The notes beneath the pieces are model-generated. The model did no database searches. It was not told where the DNA came from and worked only from the letters and a program-made list of their open reading frames with translations. Source: Cobetia sp. L2A1 (GTDB lineage Bacteria > Pseudomonadota > Gammaproteobacteria > Pseudomonadales > Halomonadaceae). Taken from it: a stretch of 64,000 nt of DNA. This document shows, piece by piece, positions 1 through 9,188 of this stretch. The position numbers were made by a program, and so were the translations under genes. Numbering within the stretch: the first letter of the stretch is position 1; the number at the start of each line of letters is the position of its first letter. The DNA is taken from NCBI RefSeq assembly GCF_009796845.1, contig NZ_CP047025.1, positions 3,720,001 through 3,784,000 on the forward strand. The letters run 5' to 3'.

Positions 1-169
1 CCACAGCGACGGCTTCATTCAGAGCCGGCAGTGTGTGCTCAAGGTTGATGATGTGGATCTTGTTGCGAGCGCCGAAGATGAACTTGGACATCTTCGGGTT
101 CCAGTACTTGGTCTGGTGACCGAAGTGTGCGCCTGCCTTGAGCAGATCGCGCATGTTGACTTGCGCCAT
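1..169 (-). CDS. rpsB: 30S ribosomal protein S2 (5' part only)
   Basis: Structural protein of the small ribosomal subunit. Only the first 56 codons are in the window; the rest lies beyond the left edge. The reverse strand from position 169 reads [19 protein letters not shown] and continues with [22 protein letters not shown], which is the highly conserved S2 N-terminus. The gene is divergent from map, an arrangement (rpsB / map / glnD) that is widespread in gammaproteobacteria. The roughly 185-nt leader between the proposed promoter and the start codon is long enough to hold the known S2 autoregulatory leader, but I did not fold it. Identification is secure; completeness cannot be judged. Confidence 0.97.
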   Translation of the reverse strand, partial: MAQVNMRDLLKAGAHFGHQTKYWNPKMSKFIFGARNKIHIINLEHTLPALNEAVAV

Positions 170-482
170 GTGAATATCTCCTGGATATCGGGTTGGGCCT
201 CCACGTCCCCCATGGATCCAACCGCTTGCGCGGCACCCGGGACCATGTGACGGAACGTGTGTGGATTGGGGTTATGTACGCGTTCCTGCAAGCTGTTGCC
301 GTCTGGTCTACTCACAAGCGACCTGTCGGGTAAATTTGCAGGAAAGCGCGCGGCTTTATACCATAGCTCAACTGCGATATGAAGTCGTCGATGTCCTCGT
401 GGATATGCGACTTACCTGGACATTCTCCCGCCACGCGCGGTCTGGCGGCGTTTTTCCTCCCTCATTACTGCCTAGAGTCCAC
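170..482. other. divergent rpsB/map intergenic region
   Basis: About 310 bp without a credible gene. It carries the rpsB leader and promoter on the minus strand and must also hold the map promoter. The open frame that extends map upstream to 261 through this region has no similarity to the methionine aminopeptidase family and is not used as the start. Confidence 0.6.
355..383 (-). promoter_or_regulatory. candidate sigma-70 promoter for rpsB
   Basis: On the minus strand TTCATA (383-378) and TATAAA (360-355) are separated by exactly 17 bp. The -10 is good and the -35 moderate. It would give a leader of about 180 nt before the rpsB start at 169. Confidence 0.4.
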
Positions 483-1274
483 ATGAACATTCCCATCAAG
501 ACAGCTGAAGAAATCGACAAGATGCGCGTCGCCGGCCGTCTGGCGGCCGAGGTACTGGAACTGCTCGACGAACACATTCGTCCGGGCGTCACTACCGGCG
601 AGTTGAATCGCGTGGCGCACCACCACATCACCGAGGTGCAGGGCTGCATTCCAGCCCCGCTCGACTACCACGGCTTTCCCAAGTCCATCTGCACCTCGAT
701 CAACCACGTGGTGTGTCACGGCATTCCGGATGACAACAAGAAGCTGAAGAAGGGCGATATCCTCAACATCGATATCACCGTCATCAAGGATGGCTACCAC
801 GGCGATACCTCCAAGATGTACATCGTCGGCGAGCCCACCATTCAAGCCGAGCGCCTGTGTCGCGTCACCCAGGAATGTCTCTACAAGAGCATTGAACTGG
901 TACGCCCCGGGGTACGTCTGTCAGCGCTTGGTCGTGTAATTCAGAAGCACGCCGAGTCGGCCGGTTATAGTGTAGTACGCGATTTCTGTGGCCACGGCAT
1001 TGGTGCCGGCTTCCATGAAGATCCGCAGGTGCTGCATTATGATGGCTATGAAGCACGCGCTGACGCTGAGCTGCTCGAAGGCATGTGCCTGACTATCGAG
1101 CCAATGATCAATGTTGGCGGCTACAAGGTAAAAGTCCTCAAGGATGACTGGACTGCTGTCACCAAGGACAAGAGCCTGTCTGCCCAATGGGAACATACCC
1201 TGCTGGTGACAGCGACTGGCGTCGAGGTGCTCACGCGTCGCGCTGAAGAGGACTTCTCCTTCCTCGAGGGTTGA
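483..1274 (+). CDS. map: methionine aminopeptidase, type I
   Basis: Removes the initiator methionine from nascent cytosolic proteins; a dinuclear-metal enzyme. From the ATG at 483 the product is 263 residues, the usual length for a bacterial type I enzyme (E. coli 264). All metal ligands of the family are present: D97, D108, H171 (in the CGHGIG motif), E206 and E237, plus the substrate-contacting H79. The frame stays open upstream to 261, but MNIPIKTAEEIDKMRVAGRL is the standard N-terminus. It is followed almost directly by glnD, probably in one transcript. Confidence 0.97.
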   Translation: MNIPIKTAEEIDKMRVAGRLAAEVLELLDEHIRPGVTTGELNRVAHHHITEVQGCIPAPLDYHGFPKSICTSINHVVCHGIPDDNKKLKKGDILNIDITVIKDGYHGDTSKMYIVGEPTIQAERLCRVTQECLYKSIELVRPGVRLSALGRVIQKHAESAGYSVVRDFCGHGIGAGFHEDPQVLHYDGYEARADAELLEGMCLTIEPMINVGGYKVKVLKDDWTAVTKDKSLSAQWEHTLLVTATGVEVLTRRAEEDFSFLEG

Positions 1275-1279
1275 TCACG

Positions 1280-3991
1280 ATGCTCCTGCACCACTACCAC
1301 TTCGTCGAACGCGAAGCGCTTTACGACGCTGTCACCTTCGATCGCGAACTGGCCACGACGAAGATGCCCATCCCGCTGTTCAAGCGGGCATTGGCGCAGG
1401 TGCAGGAGCGGCTTGAAACCCGCTTCAAGGCAGGCGCCGACATCCGTGATCTCATTCATGGTCGTGCCCGTGCGCTGGATCGCCTGCTGACGATTGCCTG
1501 GCAGCGACAGACATGGCCGGATGCCGGTATCGCCTTGCTCGCCGTCGGCGGTTATGGCCGCGGCGAGCTGCACCCTCATTCTGATATCGACCTGCTACTG
1601 CTACTGGAGCAGGACGATGACACGCCCTATCGCGAGGCGCTGTCTGCCTTCATCACCTTCCTGTGGGACATCGGTCTCGAGATCGGCCAATCAGTACGTT
1701 CGCTGAATGATTGCGAGCGTGAGGCACGCGCGGATGTCACCGTGATCACCAACCTGCTCGAATCACGCGTTATCGCCGGCCCTCAGCGGCTGCGCGAAGC
1801 CATGCGTGAGCGACTGGCTACCGAGCACCTGTGGCCAGCAGAGGCCTTCTTCGAGGCCAAGTGGCAGGAGCAGATCACCCGTCACCACAAGTTTGCCAAC
1901 ACCGAGTACCACCTCGAGCCCAACATCAAGTCATCCCCCGGCGGCCTGCGCGATATCCAGATGATCGGCTGGGTCGCCAAGCGTCATTTCGGGGTTGAAC
2001 GCTACGACAATCTTGTGGAACTGGGCTTCATGAACGATGCCGAGCTGCGCATCCTCAGTCAGGGCCAGGCCTTCCTGTGGCAGGTACGCTTTGCGCTGCA
2101 CATGCTGGCCGGCCGCGCTGAGGACCGCTTGCTGTTCGATCATCAGCGAGCTATCGCCGAACTGTTTGGCTTCATCGACACACCGGAGCATCTCGCGGTC
2201 GAACAGTTCATGAAGCGCTACTATCGTCACGTCACTGCACTTGCTGGCCTCAATGACATGCTGCTGCAGCATTTCGATGAGGCCATCCTGCGCCGAGACG
2301 AGCCAGTCAGTGTGGTGGCGCTGAATCCTCGCTTCGAGATCCGCAATGGCTATATCAGTCTGCGCGAGGAAGGCGTGTTCCGACGTCGCCCTGCCGCGCT
2401 GCTGGAGCTATTCCTGCTGATGGCGCAACACCCGGAGATTGAAGGCGTGCGCGCCGACACCATCCGGGCGCTTCGCGATCATCGCCATCAGATCGACGAC
2501 GCTTTCCGCGATGATGTGCGCAATCAAAGCCTGTTCATGGAACTGATGCGCTCCGGCGGCAACATCCCTCGCGTGCTCAAGCGCATGTCGCGCTATGGCA
2601 TCCTTGGCAAGTATCTACCGGCCTTCGGCCGTGCCGTCGGCCTGATGCAGCACGACCTCTTCCACGTCTATACGGTAGATGCCCATACGCTACGCCTGCT
2701 CAAGGTTGTGCAAGAATTCCGCGTCCCGGATGCCGAAGATGAGTTTCCTGTCGCAGCAGCGCTGATCCGTGAGCTGCCCAAGCTAGAGCTTTTATGGATT
2801 GCCGGGCTCTATCACGATATCGGCAAGGGACGCGGCGGCGATCACTCAGAGATTGGCGCGCTGGAAATCGAAGACTTTGCACAACGTCATGCGCTCAGCC
2901 TGCGTGACACCCGCACACTGAGCTGGCTGGTACGCCACCACCTGCTGATGTCGATGACGGCACAGAAGCAGGATATCGCCGACCCTGAAATCATCACCCG
3001 CTTTGCTGAAATTGTCGGCGACGAGATGCATCTGGATTATCTCTATGTGCTGACAGTGGCTGACATCAACGCCACCAACCCATCGCTATGGAATGGCTGG
3101 CGGGCTTCACTGTTGCGCCAACTGCACATGGAAACCCGCCGCGCGTTGCGTCGTGGCCTGGAGCACCCACCGGAGCGTCACGAATGGATTGCCGAAACGC
3201 GTGAGGAGGCGCTCTCTCTGCTGATCGGCATGGGCACCACACGCAGCGATGCCGAAGCGTTATGGACCAGCCTCGGCGATGATTACTTTGTGCGTTATGC
3301 CCCGAGCGAGGTGGCGTGGCACACCCAAGGCATTCTCGCGCGGCAAGCCAATCCTCAGTACGACGCAAACGGCGAGCCACTGCCGCTGGTATTGACGAGC
3401 GCGCCGACCGAGGAGATGACCGAAGGTGGCACCAAGGTCTTTATCCATACCCGTTCGGTCGACAACCTGTTCGCTGCCACCGCGGCCGCACTTGAGCAGC
3501 TGGGCCTGTCGATCCACGACGCGCGTATCGCCACCTCCAGCCACAACTGGACGCTCAACACCTTCATCCTGCTGGATGACGATGGCGAGCCAATCCGCGA
3601 CGCCACGCGCCTGGCTGATATCCGTACGCACCTGGTCGAGGAACTCGATGATCCAGATGACTACTCGGTGATCGTCAATCGCCATACGCCACGCCAGCTC
3701 AAGCATTTCCGTATCGCACCGCGCATCACGCTGAGCCAGGACTACACCAACGGTCGCAGCGTACTGGAAGTGGTCGCCTCGGATCGTCCGGGCCTGCTGG
3801 CGCGCATCGGTCGCGTCTTCATGGAGCATGAGATAGCCATCGATGCAGCCAAGATCGTCACCCTTGGCGAACGGGTAGAAGATATTTTCTTCATCACCGA
3901 TCGTGCGGGCGATCCCATCACCGATCCAGAGCAGCAAGAGCGTCTACGCGATGCTCTGACGGAAGTACTGGAGGTCGGCGAGCGCGGCTAG
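1280..3991 (+). CDS. glnD: bifunctional PII uridylyltransferase / uridylyl-removing enzyme
   Basis: Nitrogen sensor that uridylylates PII proteins when glutamine is low and removes UMP when glutamine is high. The ATG at 1280 gives 903 residues, typical for GlnD; GAGGG lies 9 nt upstream, overlapping the end of map. A TTG at 1271 directly abuts that ribosome-binding site and is less likely. Domains in order: nucleotidyltransferase with GGYGRGEL (about 90-97) and SDID (101-104), an HD hydrolase domain with YHDIGKGRGGDH (about 510-522), and two C-terminal ACT domains (about 720-790 and 834-900) that sense glutamine. All catalytic motifs appear intact. Confidence 0.97.
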   Translation: MLLHHYHFVEREALYDAVTFDRELATTKMPIPLFKRALAQVQERLETRFKAGADIRDLIHGRARALDRLLTIAWQRQTWPDAGIALLAVGGYGRGELHPHSDIDLLLLLEQDDDTPYREALSAFITFLWDIGLEIGQSVRSLNDCEREARADVTVITNLLESRVIAGPQRLREAMRERLATEHLWPAEAFFEAKWQEQITRHHKFANTEYHLEPNIKSSPGGLRDIQMIGWVAKRHFGVERYDNLVELGFMNDAELRILSQGQAFLWQVRFALHMLAGRAEDRLLFDHQRAIAELFGFIDTPEHLAVEQFMKRYYRHVTALAGLNDMLLQHFDEAILRRDEPVSVVALNPRFEIRNGYISLREEGVFRRRPAALLELFLLMAQHPEIEGVRADTIRALRDHRHQIDDAFRDDVRNQSLFMELMRSGGNIPRVLKRMSRYGILGKYLPAFGRAVGLMQHDLFHVYTVDAHTLRLLKVVQEFRVPDAEDEFPVAAALIRELPKLELLWIAGLYHDIGKGRGGDHSEIGALEIEDFAQRHALSLRDTRTLSWLVRHHLLMSMTAQKQDIADPEIITRFAEIVGDEMHLDYLYVLTVADINATNPSLWNGWRASLLRQLHMETRRALRRGLEHPPERHEWIAETREEALSLLIGMGTTRSDAEALWTSLGDDYFVRYAPSEVAWHTQGILARQANPQYDANGEPLPLVLTSAPTEEMTEGGTKVFIHTRSVDNLFAATAAALEQLGLSIHDARIATSSHNWTLNTFILLDDDGEPIRDATRLADIRTHLVEELDDPDDYSVIVNRHTPRQLKHFRIAPRITLSQDYTNGRSVLEVVASDRPGLLARIGRVFMEHEIAIDAAKIVTLGERVEDIFFITDRAGDPITDPEQQERLRDALTEVLEVGERG

Positions 3992-4027
3992 GTCAGTACT
4001 CGAGGTAGCCAGGCGGCGCACATACGA

Positions 4028-4056
4028 TTGAGGGTGCCGCCTCGCTTCCCTATAAT
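4028..4056 (+). promoter_or_regulatory. strong sigma-70 promoter of the dap cluster
   Basis: TTGAGG at 4028-4033 and a perfect TATAAT at 4051-4056 are separated by 17 bp. Initiation near 4063 would leave an 86-nt leader before dapC, which also argues against the upstream start codon at 4068. Confidence 0.75.
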
Positions 4057-4148
4057 CGCGAATCGACTTGCATGGCAGTCCACCGGACGCCTTCTCCTCT
4101 TGCTCGGCCCCATGCTTTACGCTCACGGCCATCACTTATGGAATGTGC

Positions 4149-5348
4149 ATGAATCCGGATCTCGACCAGCTCAAGCCCTATCCGTTTGAAACCCTGGCCA
4201 AGCTGCGAGAAGGCGTCGTGCCCAACCCGGCGCTGGAGCCTATCGCGCTGACCATCGGTGAGCCGCGTCACGCGCCGCCAGAGTTCGTGCTCGACACCCT
4301 GCGTGAGCACATCATGGGCGTGGCCAAGTATCCAGCCATTGGCGGCATACCCGAACTGCGCACAGCCATCGCACAGTGGCTTGATAAGCGTTTTTCGCTG
4401 AATGTCACGCCCGACATCGAGCGACAGGTTCTGCCGGTCACCGGCACCCGTGAAGCGCTGTTTTCCTTCATTCAGGCCACACTGGATCGCACGCGCCCAG
4501 CACGGGTATTGGTGCCGAACCCCTTCTATCAGATCTACGAAGGCGCCACGCTGCTGGCCGGCGGTGAAGTCACCTACCTGCCCTGCCCCGCTGAAAACGG
4601 CTTCCGTCCTGACTACGCGGCGGTACCGGCCGATGTCTGGCGTGATACCCAGATCGTCTTCATCTGCTCACCGGGCAATCCCACGGGTGCGGTGACACCG
4701 CTGGCCGACTTCCAGCAGCTGATTCGCCTCGCGGATAAGCACGACTTTCTGATCGCCTCTGATGAGTGCTATTCAGAGCTGTATCTCGACGAAGCCACCC
4801 CGCCGCCGGGTCTGCTGGAAGCCTGCGCCGCCATGGGTCGCGATGATTACACACGCTGTGTCGTGTTCCATTCGCTTTCCAAGCGCTCCAATCTGCCCGG
4901 CTTGCGCTCTGGCTTCGTGGCCGGCGATGGCGAGGTGATCCGTCGCTTCCGTCATTACCGCACCTATCACGGCTGTGCGATGCCGCTACATCATCAGTAC
5001 GCATCTATCGCCGCATGGAATGACGAGGCGCATGTATTGGCCAATCGCGATGCCTACCGCGAGAAATTTACCGCCGTGACCGACATACTGGCCCCAGTGA
5101 TGGACTTCCCGACGCCCGAAGCCAGCTTCTATCTCTACCCCGCCGTACCGGGTGGTGACGATGCTGCTTTTACGCGTGAGCTACTGCGTGAAGAGGCCGT
5201 CGGTGTTCTGCCCGCCAGCTATATGGCCCGTGAAGTTGATGGCGTGAATCCAGGCACCGGGCGCATTCGCCTGGCACTGGTGGCCGAACTGGCACAGACC
5301 GTTGAAGCAGCACAGCGCCTACGTCGCTTCGTGGAACGCATTCGCTGA
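4149..5348 (+). CDS. dapC: succinyldiaminopimelate transaminase
   Basis: PLP-dependent class I/II aminotransferase that converts N-succinyl-L-2-amino-6-oxopimelate to N-succinyl-LL-diaminopimelate in lysine and peptidoglycan-precursor synthesis. The start at 4149 gives MNPDLDQLKPYPFETL, the characteristic DapC N-terminus, and 399 residues. The PLP-binding lysine is K245 in SLSKRSNLPGLRSG; SPGNPTG and DECYSELY are the usual cofactor-contact motifs. First gene of the dapC / ArsC-like / dapD / dapE cluster, the order also found in pseudomonads. General aminotransferase families are hard to separate by motif alone, but the N-terminus and context make DapC the clear choice. Confidence 0.93.
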   Translation: MNPDLDQLKPYPFETLAKLREGVVPNPALEPIALTIGEPRHAPPEFVLDTLREHIMGVAKYPAIGGIPELRTAIAQWLDKRFSLNVTPDIERQVLPVTGTREALFSFIQATLDRTRPARVLVPNPFYQIYEGATLLAGGEVTYLPCPAENGFRPDYAAVPADVWRDTQIVFICSPGNPTGAVTPLADFQQLIRLADKHDFLIASDECYSELYLDEATPPPGLLEACAAMGRDDYTRCVVFHSLSKRSNLPGLRSGFVAGDGEVIRRFRHYRTYHGCAMPLHHQYASIAAWNDEAHVLANRDAYREKFTAVTDILAPVMDFPTPEASFYLYPAVPGGDDAAFTRELLREEAVGVLPASYMAREVDGVNPGTGRIRLALVAELAQTVEAAQRLRRFVERIR

Positions 5349-5389
5349 ATCCTGACCTCTCTCGATCAAGGCCGTTCAAGGAGATCACC

Positions 5390-5746
5390 ATGCATGTGCT
5401 CTACGGCATCAAGACCTGTGACACCTGCCGCAAGGCGCGTCGTGCCCTCGACACGCAAGGGGTGCCCTATCGCTGGCACGACCTGCGCGAGGATGGCCTC
5501 TCCGCCAGCCTGCTGGACTCCTGGCTGACAGGTACGCCATGGGACCTTCTGCTCAACAAGCGCAGTACCAGCTGGCGCGGACTGAATGATGAACAACGTG
5601 ACAGCATCGACGCCAACAGCGCGCGCACCTTGATGTTGGAGCACCCGACCCTGATCAAGCGTCCCATTCTCGAGCTTCACCTCACCGAGAATGCGCTGGA
5701 TCTGGTGATCGGCTATGACAAAGCGGTCTACGAGCCGCAAGACTGA
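5390..5746 (+). CDS. ArsC/Spx-family protein (YffB-like)
   Basis: A 118-residue thioredoxin-fold protein of the ArsC/Spx/MgsR group. The N-terminal GIKTCDTCRKARRAL carries a C10-x-x-C13 pair, and IKRPILE is the conserved cis-proline segment. It is preceded by AAGGAGATCACC, a strong ribosome-binding site. Members next to dap genes (YffB beside dapE in E. coli) are not proven arsenate reductases; their substrate is unknown to me. Its fixed position between dapC and dapD hints at a thiol-redox role linked to the pathway, which is inference. Confidence 0.85.
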   Translation: MHVLYGIKTCDTCRKARRALDTQGVPYRWHDLREDGLSASLLDSWLTGTPWDLLLNKRSTSWRGLNDEQRDSIDANSARTLMLEHPTLIKRPILELHLTENALDLVIGYDKAVYEPQD

Positions 5747-5785
5747 TACGCCCTTTCACTACTGGACACCCCGGAGATTGACACG

Positions 5786-6811
5786 ATGTTGAGCCTTGCC
5801 CTCGGAATCGGCACTCAGAACACTACCGGCGACTGGCTGGAAGTCTACTATCCCGCCCCGCTTCACACGCCGAATGCTGCCGTCGCTGAAGCCGCACGCA
5901 AGGCACTCGATGCGCCGACTGGCACCACTGCCACCAGTTTCCTGCCGGAACACTGCGCCGCACTGGCAAGCGCCCTGCGCGACGCTGGTGACACGGCTCA
6001 GGCTGAACTGGCTGAAAGCCTGGCCGCCGCTCAGCGCCCGCTGGTCGCCATGTTCATCGAGGAAGACGCCGCACCGCAGAGCGTGCCGGAGGTCTACCTC
6101 AAGCTACACCTGCTGTCCCACCGCATGGTTCGTCCACACGGCATCAACCTGACCGGCATGTTCGGTCTGCTCAAGAATGTCGCCTGGACCAATGAAGGCG
6201 CCATCGATATCGAAGAGCTGCCGGCACGCCGCCTCAAGGCACGTCTGGAAGGACGCACCCTGTCCGTGGACTGTGTCGACAAGTTCCCGAAGATGACCGA
6301 CTACGTGGTGCCGACCGGCATCCGCATCGCCGACACCTCTCGTGTGCGTCTGGGTGCCTACCTGGGCGAAGGCACCACCGTGATGCACGAAGGCTTCTGC
6401 AACTTCAATGCCGGCACCGAAGGCCCGGGCATGATCGAAGGCCGCATCGCTGCAGGCGTCGTCGTCGGCAAGGGCTCTGATCTCGGCGGCGGTTGCTCCA
6501 CCATGGGCACCCTGTCCGGCGGCGGCAACATCGTCATCAAGGTCGGCGAAGGCTGCCTGATCGGCGCGAACGCCGGTATCGGCATCCCGCTGGGTGACCG
6601 TTGCACCGTGGAAGCTGGCCTGTACATCACTGCCGGCACCAAGGTCATGGTCTTCGACAACGAAGGTCAGGAAGTCGAGACAGTCGCAGCACGTGATCTG
6701 GCGAGCCAGAATGACCTGCTGCTGCGTCGCAATTCTGTCACCGGGCGTGTCGAGTGCCTCACCAACAAGAGCGCCATCGCACTCAACGATGCTCTGCACG
6801 CGCATAACTGA
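5786..6811 (+). CDS. dapD: 2,3,4,5-tetrahydropyridine-2,6-dicarboxylate N-succinyltransferase
   Basis: Transfers succinyl from succinyl-CoA to tetrahydrodipicolinate, the step before DapC. The 341-residue length and the start MLSLALGIGTQNTTGDWLEV match the longer Pseudomonas/actinobacterial-type DapD rather than the 274-residue E. coli form. A central glycine-rich left-handed beta-helix is visible (about residues 190-290: EGTTVMHEGFCNFNAG, GGGCSTMGTLSGGG, GANAGIGIPLGDRC). Such proteins act as trimers with active sites between subunits. AT 39 nt after the ArsC-like gene it is probably co-transcribed. Confidence 0.96.
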   Translation: MLSLALGIGTQNTTGDWLEVYYPAPLHTPNAAVAEAARKALDAPTGTTATSFLPEHCAALASALRDAGDTAQAELAESLAAAQRPLVAMFIEEDAAPQSVPEVYLKLHLLSHRMVRPHGINLTGMFGLLKNVAWTNEGAIDIEELPARRLKARLEGRTLSVDCVDKFPKMTDYVVPTGIRIADTSRVRLGAYLGEGTTVMHEGFCNFNAGTEGPGMIEGRIAAGVVVGKGSDLGGGCSTMGTLSGGGNIVIKVGEGCLIGANAGIGIPLGDRCTVEAGLYITAGTKVMVFDNEGQEVETVAARDLASQNDLLLRRNSVTGRVECLTNKSAIALNDALHAHN

Positions 6812-6821
6812 TCCGTGTGTC

Positions 6822-6857
6822 GAACGCCTATCTGAGATGAAACATGGATAGGCGTTC
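6822..6857 (+). terminator. hairpin after dapD
   Basis: A perfect 11-bp inverted repeat (GAACGCCTATC at 6822-6832 and GATAGGCGTTC at 6847-6857) starts 11 nt after the dapD stop. No T-run follows, so it may be an mRNA-stabilising or attenuating hairpin rather than a full terminator. Confidence 0.45.
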
Positions 6858-6966
6858 ACCGAATCATCCGGCTCGGGCTTGCCCGGGCTGGAACGACGAC
6901 GTTCTGTCACCTTTCTGAATTTCGCGTTGCCGTGTCTCACGACAATGCCCTCTGCGATGGCCCACG

Positions 6967-8163
6967 ATGACTGATTTGCACGCACCGCTTCCGCCACGCC
7001 CCACCGATCTATCACCGACGCTGGAACTGGCCTTCGATCTGATCGAGCGCCCCTCCGTCACGCCAGATGATCTGGACTGTCAGGCACTGATGATTGAGCG
7101 CCTCGAAGCCATTGGCTTCGAGATCACACGCTTGCCGTTCGGCGATGTCGAGAATTTCTGGGCGGTGCGCGGTCATCATGGCCCTGTAATGGCGTTCGCT
7201 GGCCATACCGACGTCGTACCTACTGGCCCTGAGGCCAACTGGCAGTACCCGCCGTTCTCGCCGTGCATCGACGCTGACGGCTTCCTGTGTGGCCGTGGCG
7301 CTGCCGACATGAAGGGCTCGCTGGCCGCCATGTTGACTGCCACCGAGCGCTTCGTGACGACGCACCCGGATCACGAAGGCCGCATCGCTTTCCTGATCAC
7401 CTCCGATGAAGAAGGCCCCGCGGTGCACGGTACACGCGCTGTGGTTGAGCACCTGCGCGAGCATCACGAACGTCTCGACTATTGCATCGTCGGCGAACCA
7501 TCCTCCACCGACTATGCCGGTGACGTCATCAAGAATGGTCGGCGTGGTTCGCTAGGCGCTGTCATGCGTGTTCGTGGCATTCAAGGTCATGTGGCCTATC
7601 CGCATCTGGCACGCAATCCAATCCACGAGGCCGCACCGGCGCTGACCGCACTGACTGCTGAGCATTGGGATGACGGCAATGCGTTCTTCCCGGCGACCAG
7701 CTTCCAGATTTCCAATATTCGCGGCGGCACTGGCGCGACCAACGTCATCCCCGGCGAGCTGGAAGTCGTGTTCAACTTCCGTTACTCCACCGAGCTGACG
7801 GCAGATGACCTCAAGCGTCGTACCTACGAGATTCTTGAAAAACACGGCCTGGATGTCGAGATCGACTGGAATCTCAGCGGTGAGCCCTTCCTGACGCCAG
7901 AAGGCGCGCTGGTCGATGCCGCCGTCCATGGCGTGGCGCGTGCACTGGGTCGCAAGCCGGTACTGTCCACCTCCGGTGGCACCTCGGATGGTCGCTTCAT
8001 CGCCACACTCGGCACTCAGGTCGTTGAGCTAGGCCCGGTCAACGCCACCATCCACAAGATTGACGAGCGCGTGTTGGCCAGCGATCTGGATCAGCTCTCC
8101 AGCGCCTACGAGCACATCCTCGAATACCTGTTCGTCCCCGCGACCCGAGAGGCAACGGCATGA
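6967..8163 (+). CDS. dapE: succinyl-diaminopimelate desuccinylase
   Basis: Zinc-dependent M20-family hydrolase that releases succinate from N-succinyl-LL-diaminopimelate. At 398 residues it is about 20 longer than most DapE at the N-terminus ([20 protein letters not shown]). Metal ligands and catalytic residues are in place: H80 and D82 in [12 protein letters not shown]114 in [10 protein letters not shown]148/E149 in SDEEG, E177 in GEPSS and the C-terminal histidine in HKIDER. It completes the succinylase branch with dapC and dapD upstream. The following gene overlaps it by 4 nt (ATGA). Confidence 0.96.
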   Translation: MTDLHAPLPPRPTDLSPTLELAFDLIERPSVTPDDLDCQALMIERLEAIGFEITRLPFGDVENFWAVRGHHGPVMAFAGHTDVVPTGPEANWQYPPFSPCIDADGFLCGRGAADMKGSLAAMLTATERFVTTHPDHEGRIAFLITSDEEGPAVHGTRAVVEHLREHHERLDYCIVGEPSSTDYAGDVIKNGRRGSLGAVMRVRGIQGHVAYPHLARNPIHEAAPALTALTAEHWDDGNAFFPATSFQISNIRGGTGATNVIPGELEVVFNFRYSTELTADDLKRRTYEILEKHGLDVEIDWNLSGEPFLTPEGALVDAAVHGVARALGRKPVLSTSGGTSDGRFIATLGTQVVELGPVNATIHKIDERVLASDLDQLSSAYEHILEYLFVPATREATA

Positions 8164-8585
8164 GCCATACCATTAACGCTACCGCCTTCGACCCTGACGA
8201 TGAGCAGTATCCAGACATCGAAATTTACCTGAAGCCGCTCAGCATTGAGGCTCTCGGTGCCTGGCTGGGCGAGCAATTCGGACAGGTAGTCGTATTTCAG
8301 CCCGCGGGCAGGCTTCAGCACCGTGCTCGCCTGACACGTGATGGCAACGACATTGCATTGCTGGTGGTAGAAAAAGTGGCCAACGGCTTTGCCAGCCTAT
8401 GGTTCGACAGTGCAGCCACGCCATGGGCACGGGATGTGGACTGTGCTCGTGCCGCTGCCGCTGCACTGCAGGTGGAGAGTCGCTGTTCGCTAGGCAGTTG
8501 GCAGCCCGGCGATGAGCCAGACCGCTTCTATCGCATCTTGCCGGATGGTAGCGAAGAGGCATTTACCTGGCCGGACAAGGGCTGA
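8160..8585 (+). CDS. conserved hypothetical protein coupled to dapE
   Basis: A 141-residue acidic protein that I cannot assign. Its start overlaps the dapE stop (ATGA), so translation is probably coupled. It has no signal peptide, membrane segment or cysteine cluster beyond two scattered cysteines; tryptophans in the C-terminal half ([29 protein letters not shown]) suggest a small compact fold. A strong terminator follows, so it is the last gene of the dap transcript. No function is claimed; the coupling is the only evidence of a link to lysine synthesis. Confidence 0.75.
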   Translation: MSHTINATAFDPDDEQYPDIEIYLKPLSIEALGAWLGEQFGQVVVFQPAGRLQHRARLTRDGNDIALLVVEKVANGFASLWFDSAATPWARDVDCARAAAAALQVESRCSLGSWQPGDEPDRFYRILPDGSEEAFTWPDKG

Positions 8586-8632
8586 GCAAATACGCCGCTC
8601 TCGCTGGTTGGCCAAGGCTTCATCGCCAGATG

Positions 8633-8675
8633 CAAGAACGCCCCGCAGGCAAGCCTGCGGGGCGTTCTTGTTTTC
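8633..8675 (+). terminator. terminator after the dap cluster
   Basis: A perfect 18-bp inverted repeat (8633-8650 and 8653-8670) with GC-rich stem, flanked by CAAGAAC/GTTCTTG and followed by TTTTC. It lies between convergent genes and probably also serves the minus-strand cold-shock gene ending at 8724. Confidence 0.85.
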
Positions 8676-8723
8676 AAGCACTGCGCCATGCTCTCCCGGC
8701 TACCCGAGAGAGCATGTCACTCC

Positions 8724-9188
8724 TCAGGTGATGACAGTGACATCATCCGCCTGCAGGCCACGCTCATTACTGATGATGTGATAGCGCACTTTCTGACCTT
8801 CAGCCAACGTACGATGACCCTTGCCACGAATAGCACGGAAGTGAACGAAAACATCTTCACCGCTCTCACGAGTCACGAAGCCATAACCCTTGTTGACGTT
8901 GAACCACTTGACCTCGCCAATCTCACGATCATCGTCTTCGACTTCAGCCATGGCAGCCGTACGCGGTGACAGCGCAGGAATGGCCAGTGTTGCAACTAAC
9001 AGCAGAACGAAGACTGCGACCGCGGCAGCACCGTAGGCTAGCTCGAACCCTTCAATACTCAGTGCATGGTTCAAGATTTCAGCCAACTCACCACCGGTCA
9101 GAGTAATGAAAACAGCGATCAGCAACGGTGCCGGCAATGCCAACAACACGCTGATGATGAAACAACGGAATAACGTCTTGGAACTCAT
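8724..9188 (-). CDS. membrane-anchored cold-shock-domain protein
   Basis: A 154-residue protein with two predicted membrane segments (about residues 8-29 and 47-71) followed by an acidic linker (AEVEDDDREIGEV) and a C-terminal cold-shock domain. The domain has both RNA-binding motifs: KGYGFV and VFVHF. Known CspA-family proteins are soluble 70-residue nucleic-acid chaperones; here the domain is tethered to the inner membrane, presumably on the cytoplasmic side. The ATG at 9188 has GAGAG nine nt upstream; a TTG at 9206 overlaps that site and is rejected. Stand-alone transcript with its own upstream region. Confidence 0.88.
   Translation of the reverse strand: MSSKTLFRCFIISVLLALPAPLLIAVFITLTGGELAEILNHALSIEGFELAYGAAAVAVFVLLLVATLAIPALSPRTAAMAEVEDDDREIGEVKWFNVNKGYGFVTRESGEDVFVHFRAIRGKGHRTLAEGQKVRYHIISNERGLQADDVTVIT

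Noticed and set aside
6104..7015. 303-codon minus-strand frame opposite dapD
   Set aside because: Antisense shadow; composition and lack of family features argue against coding.
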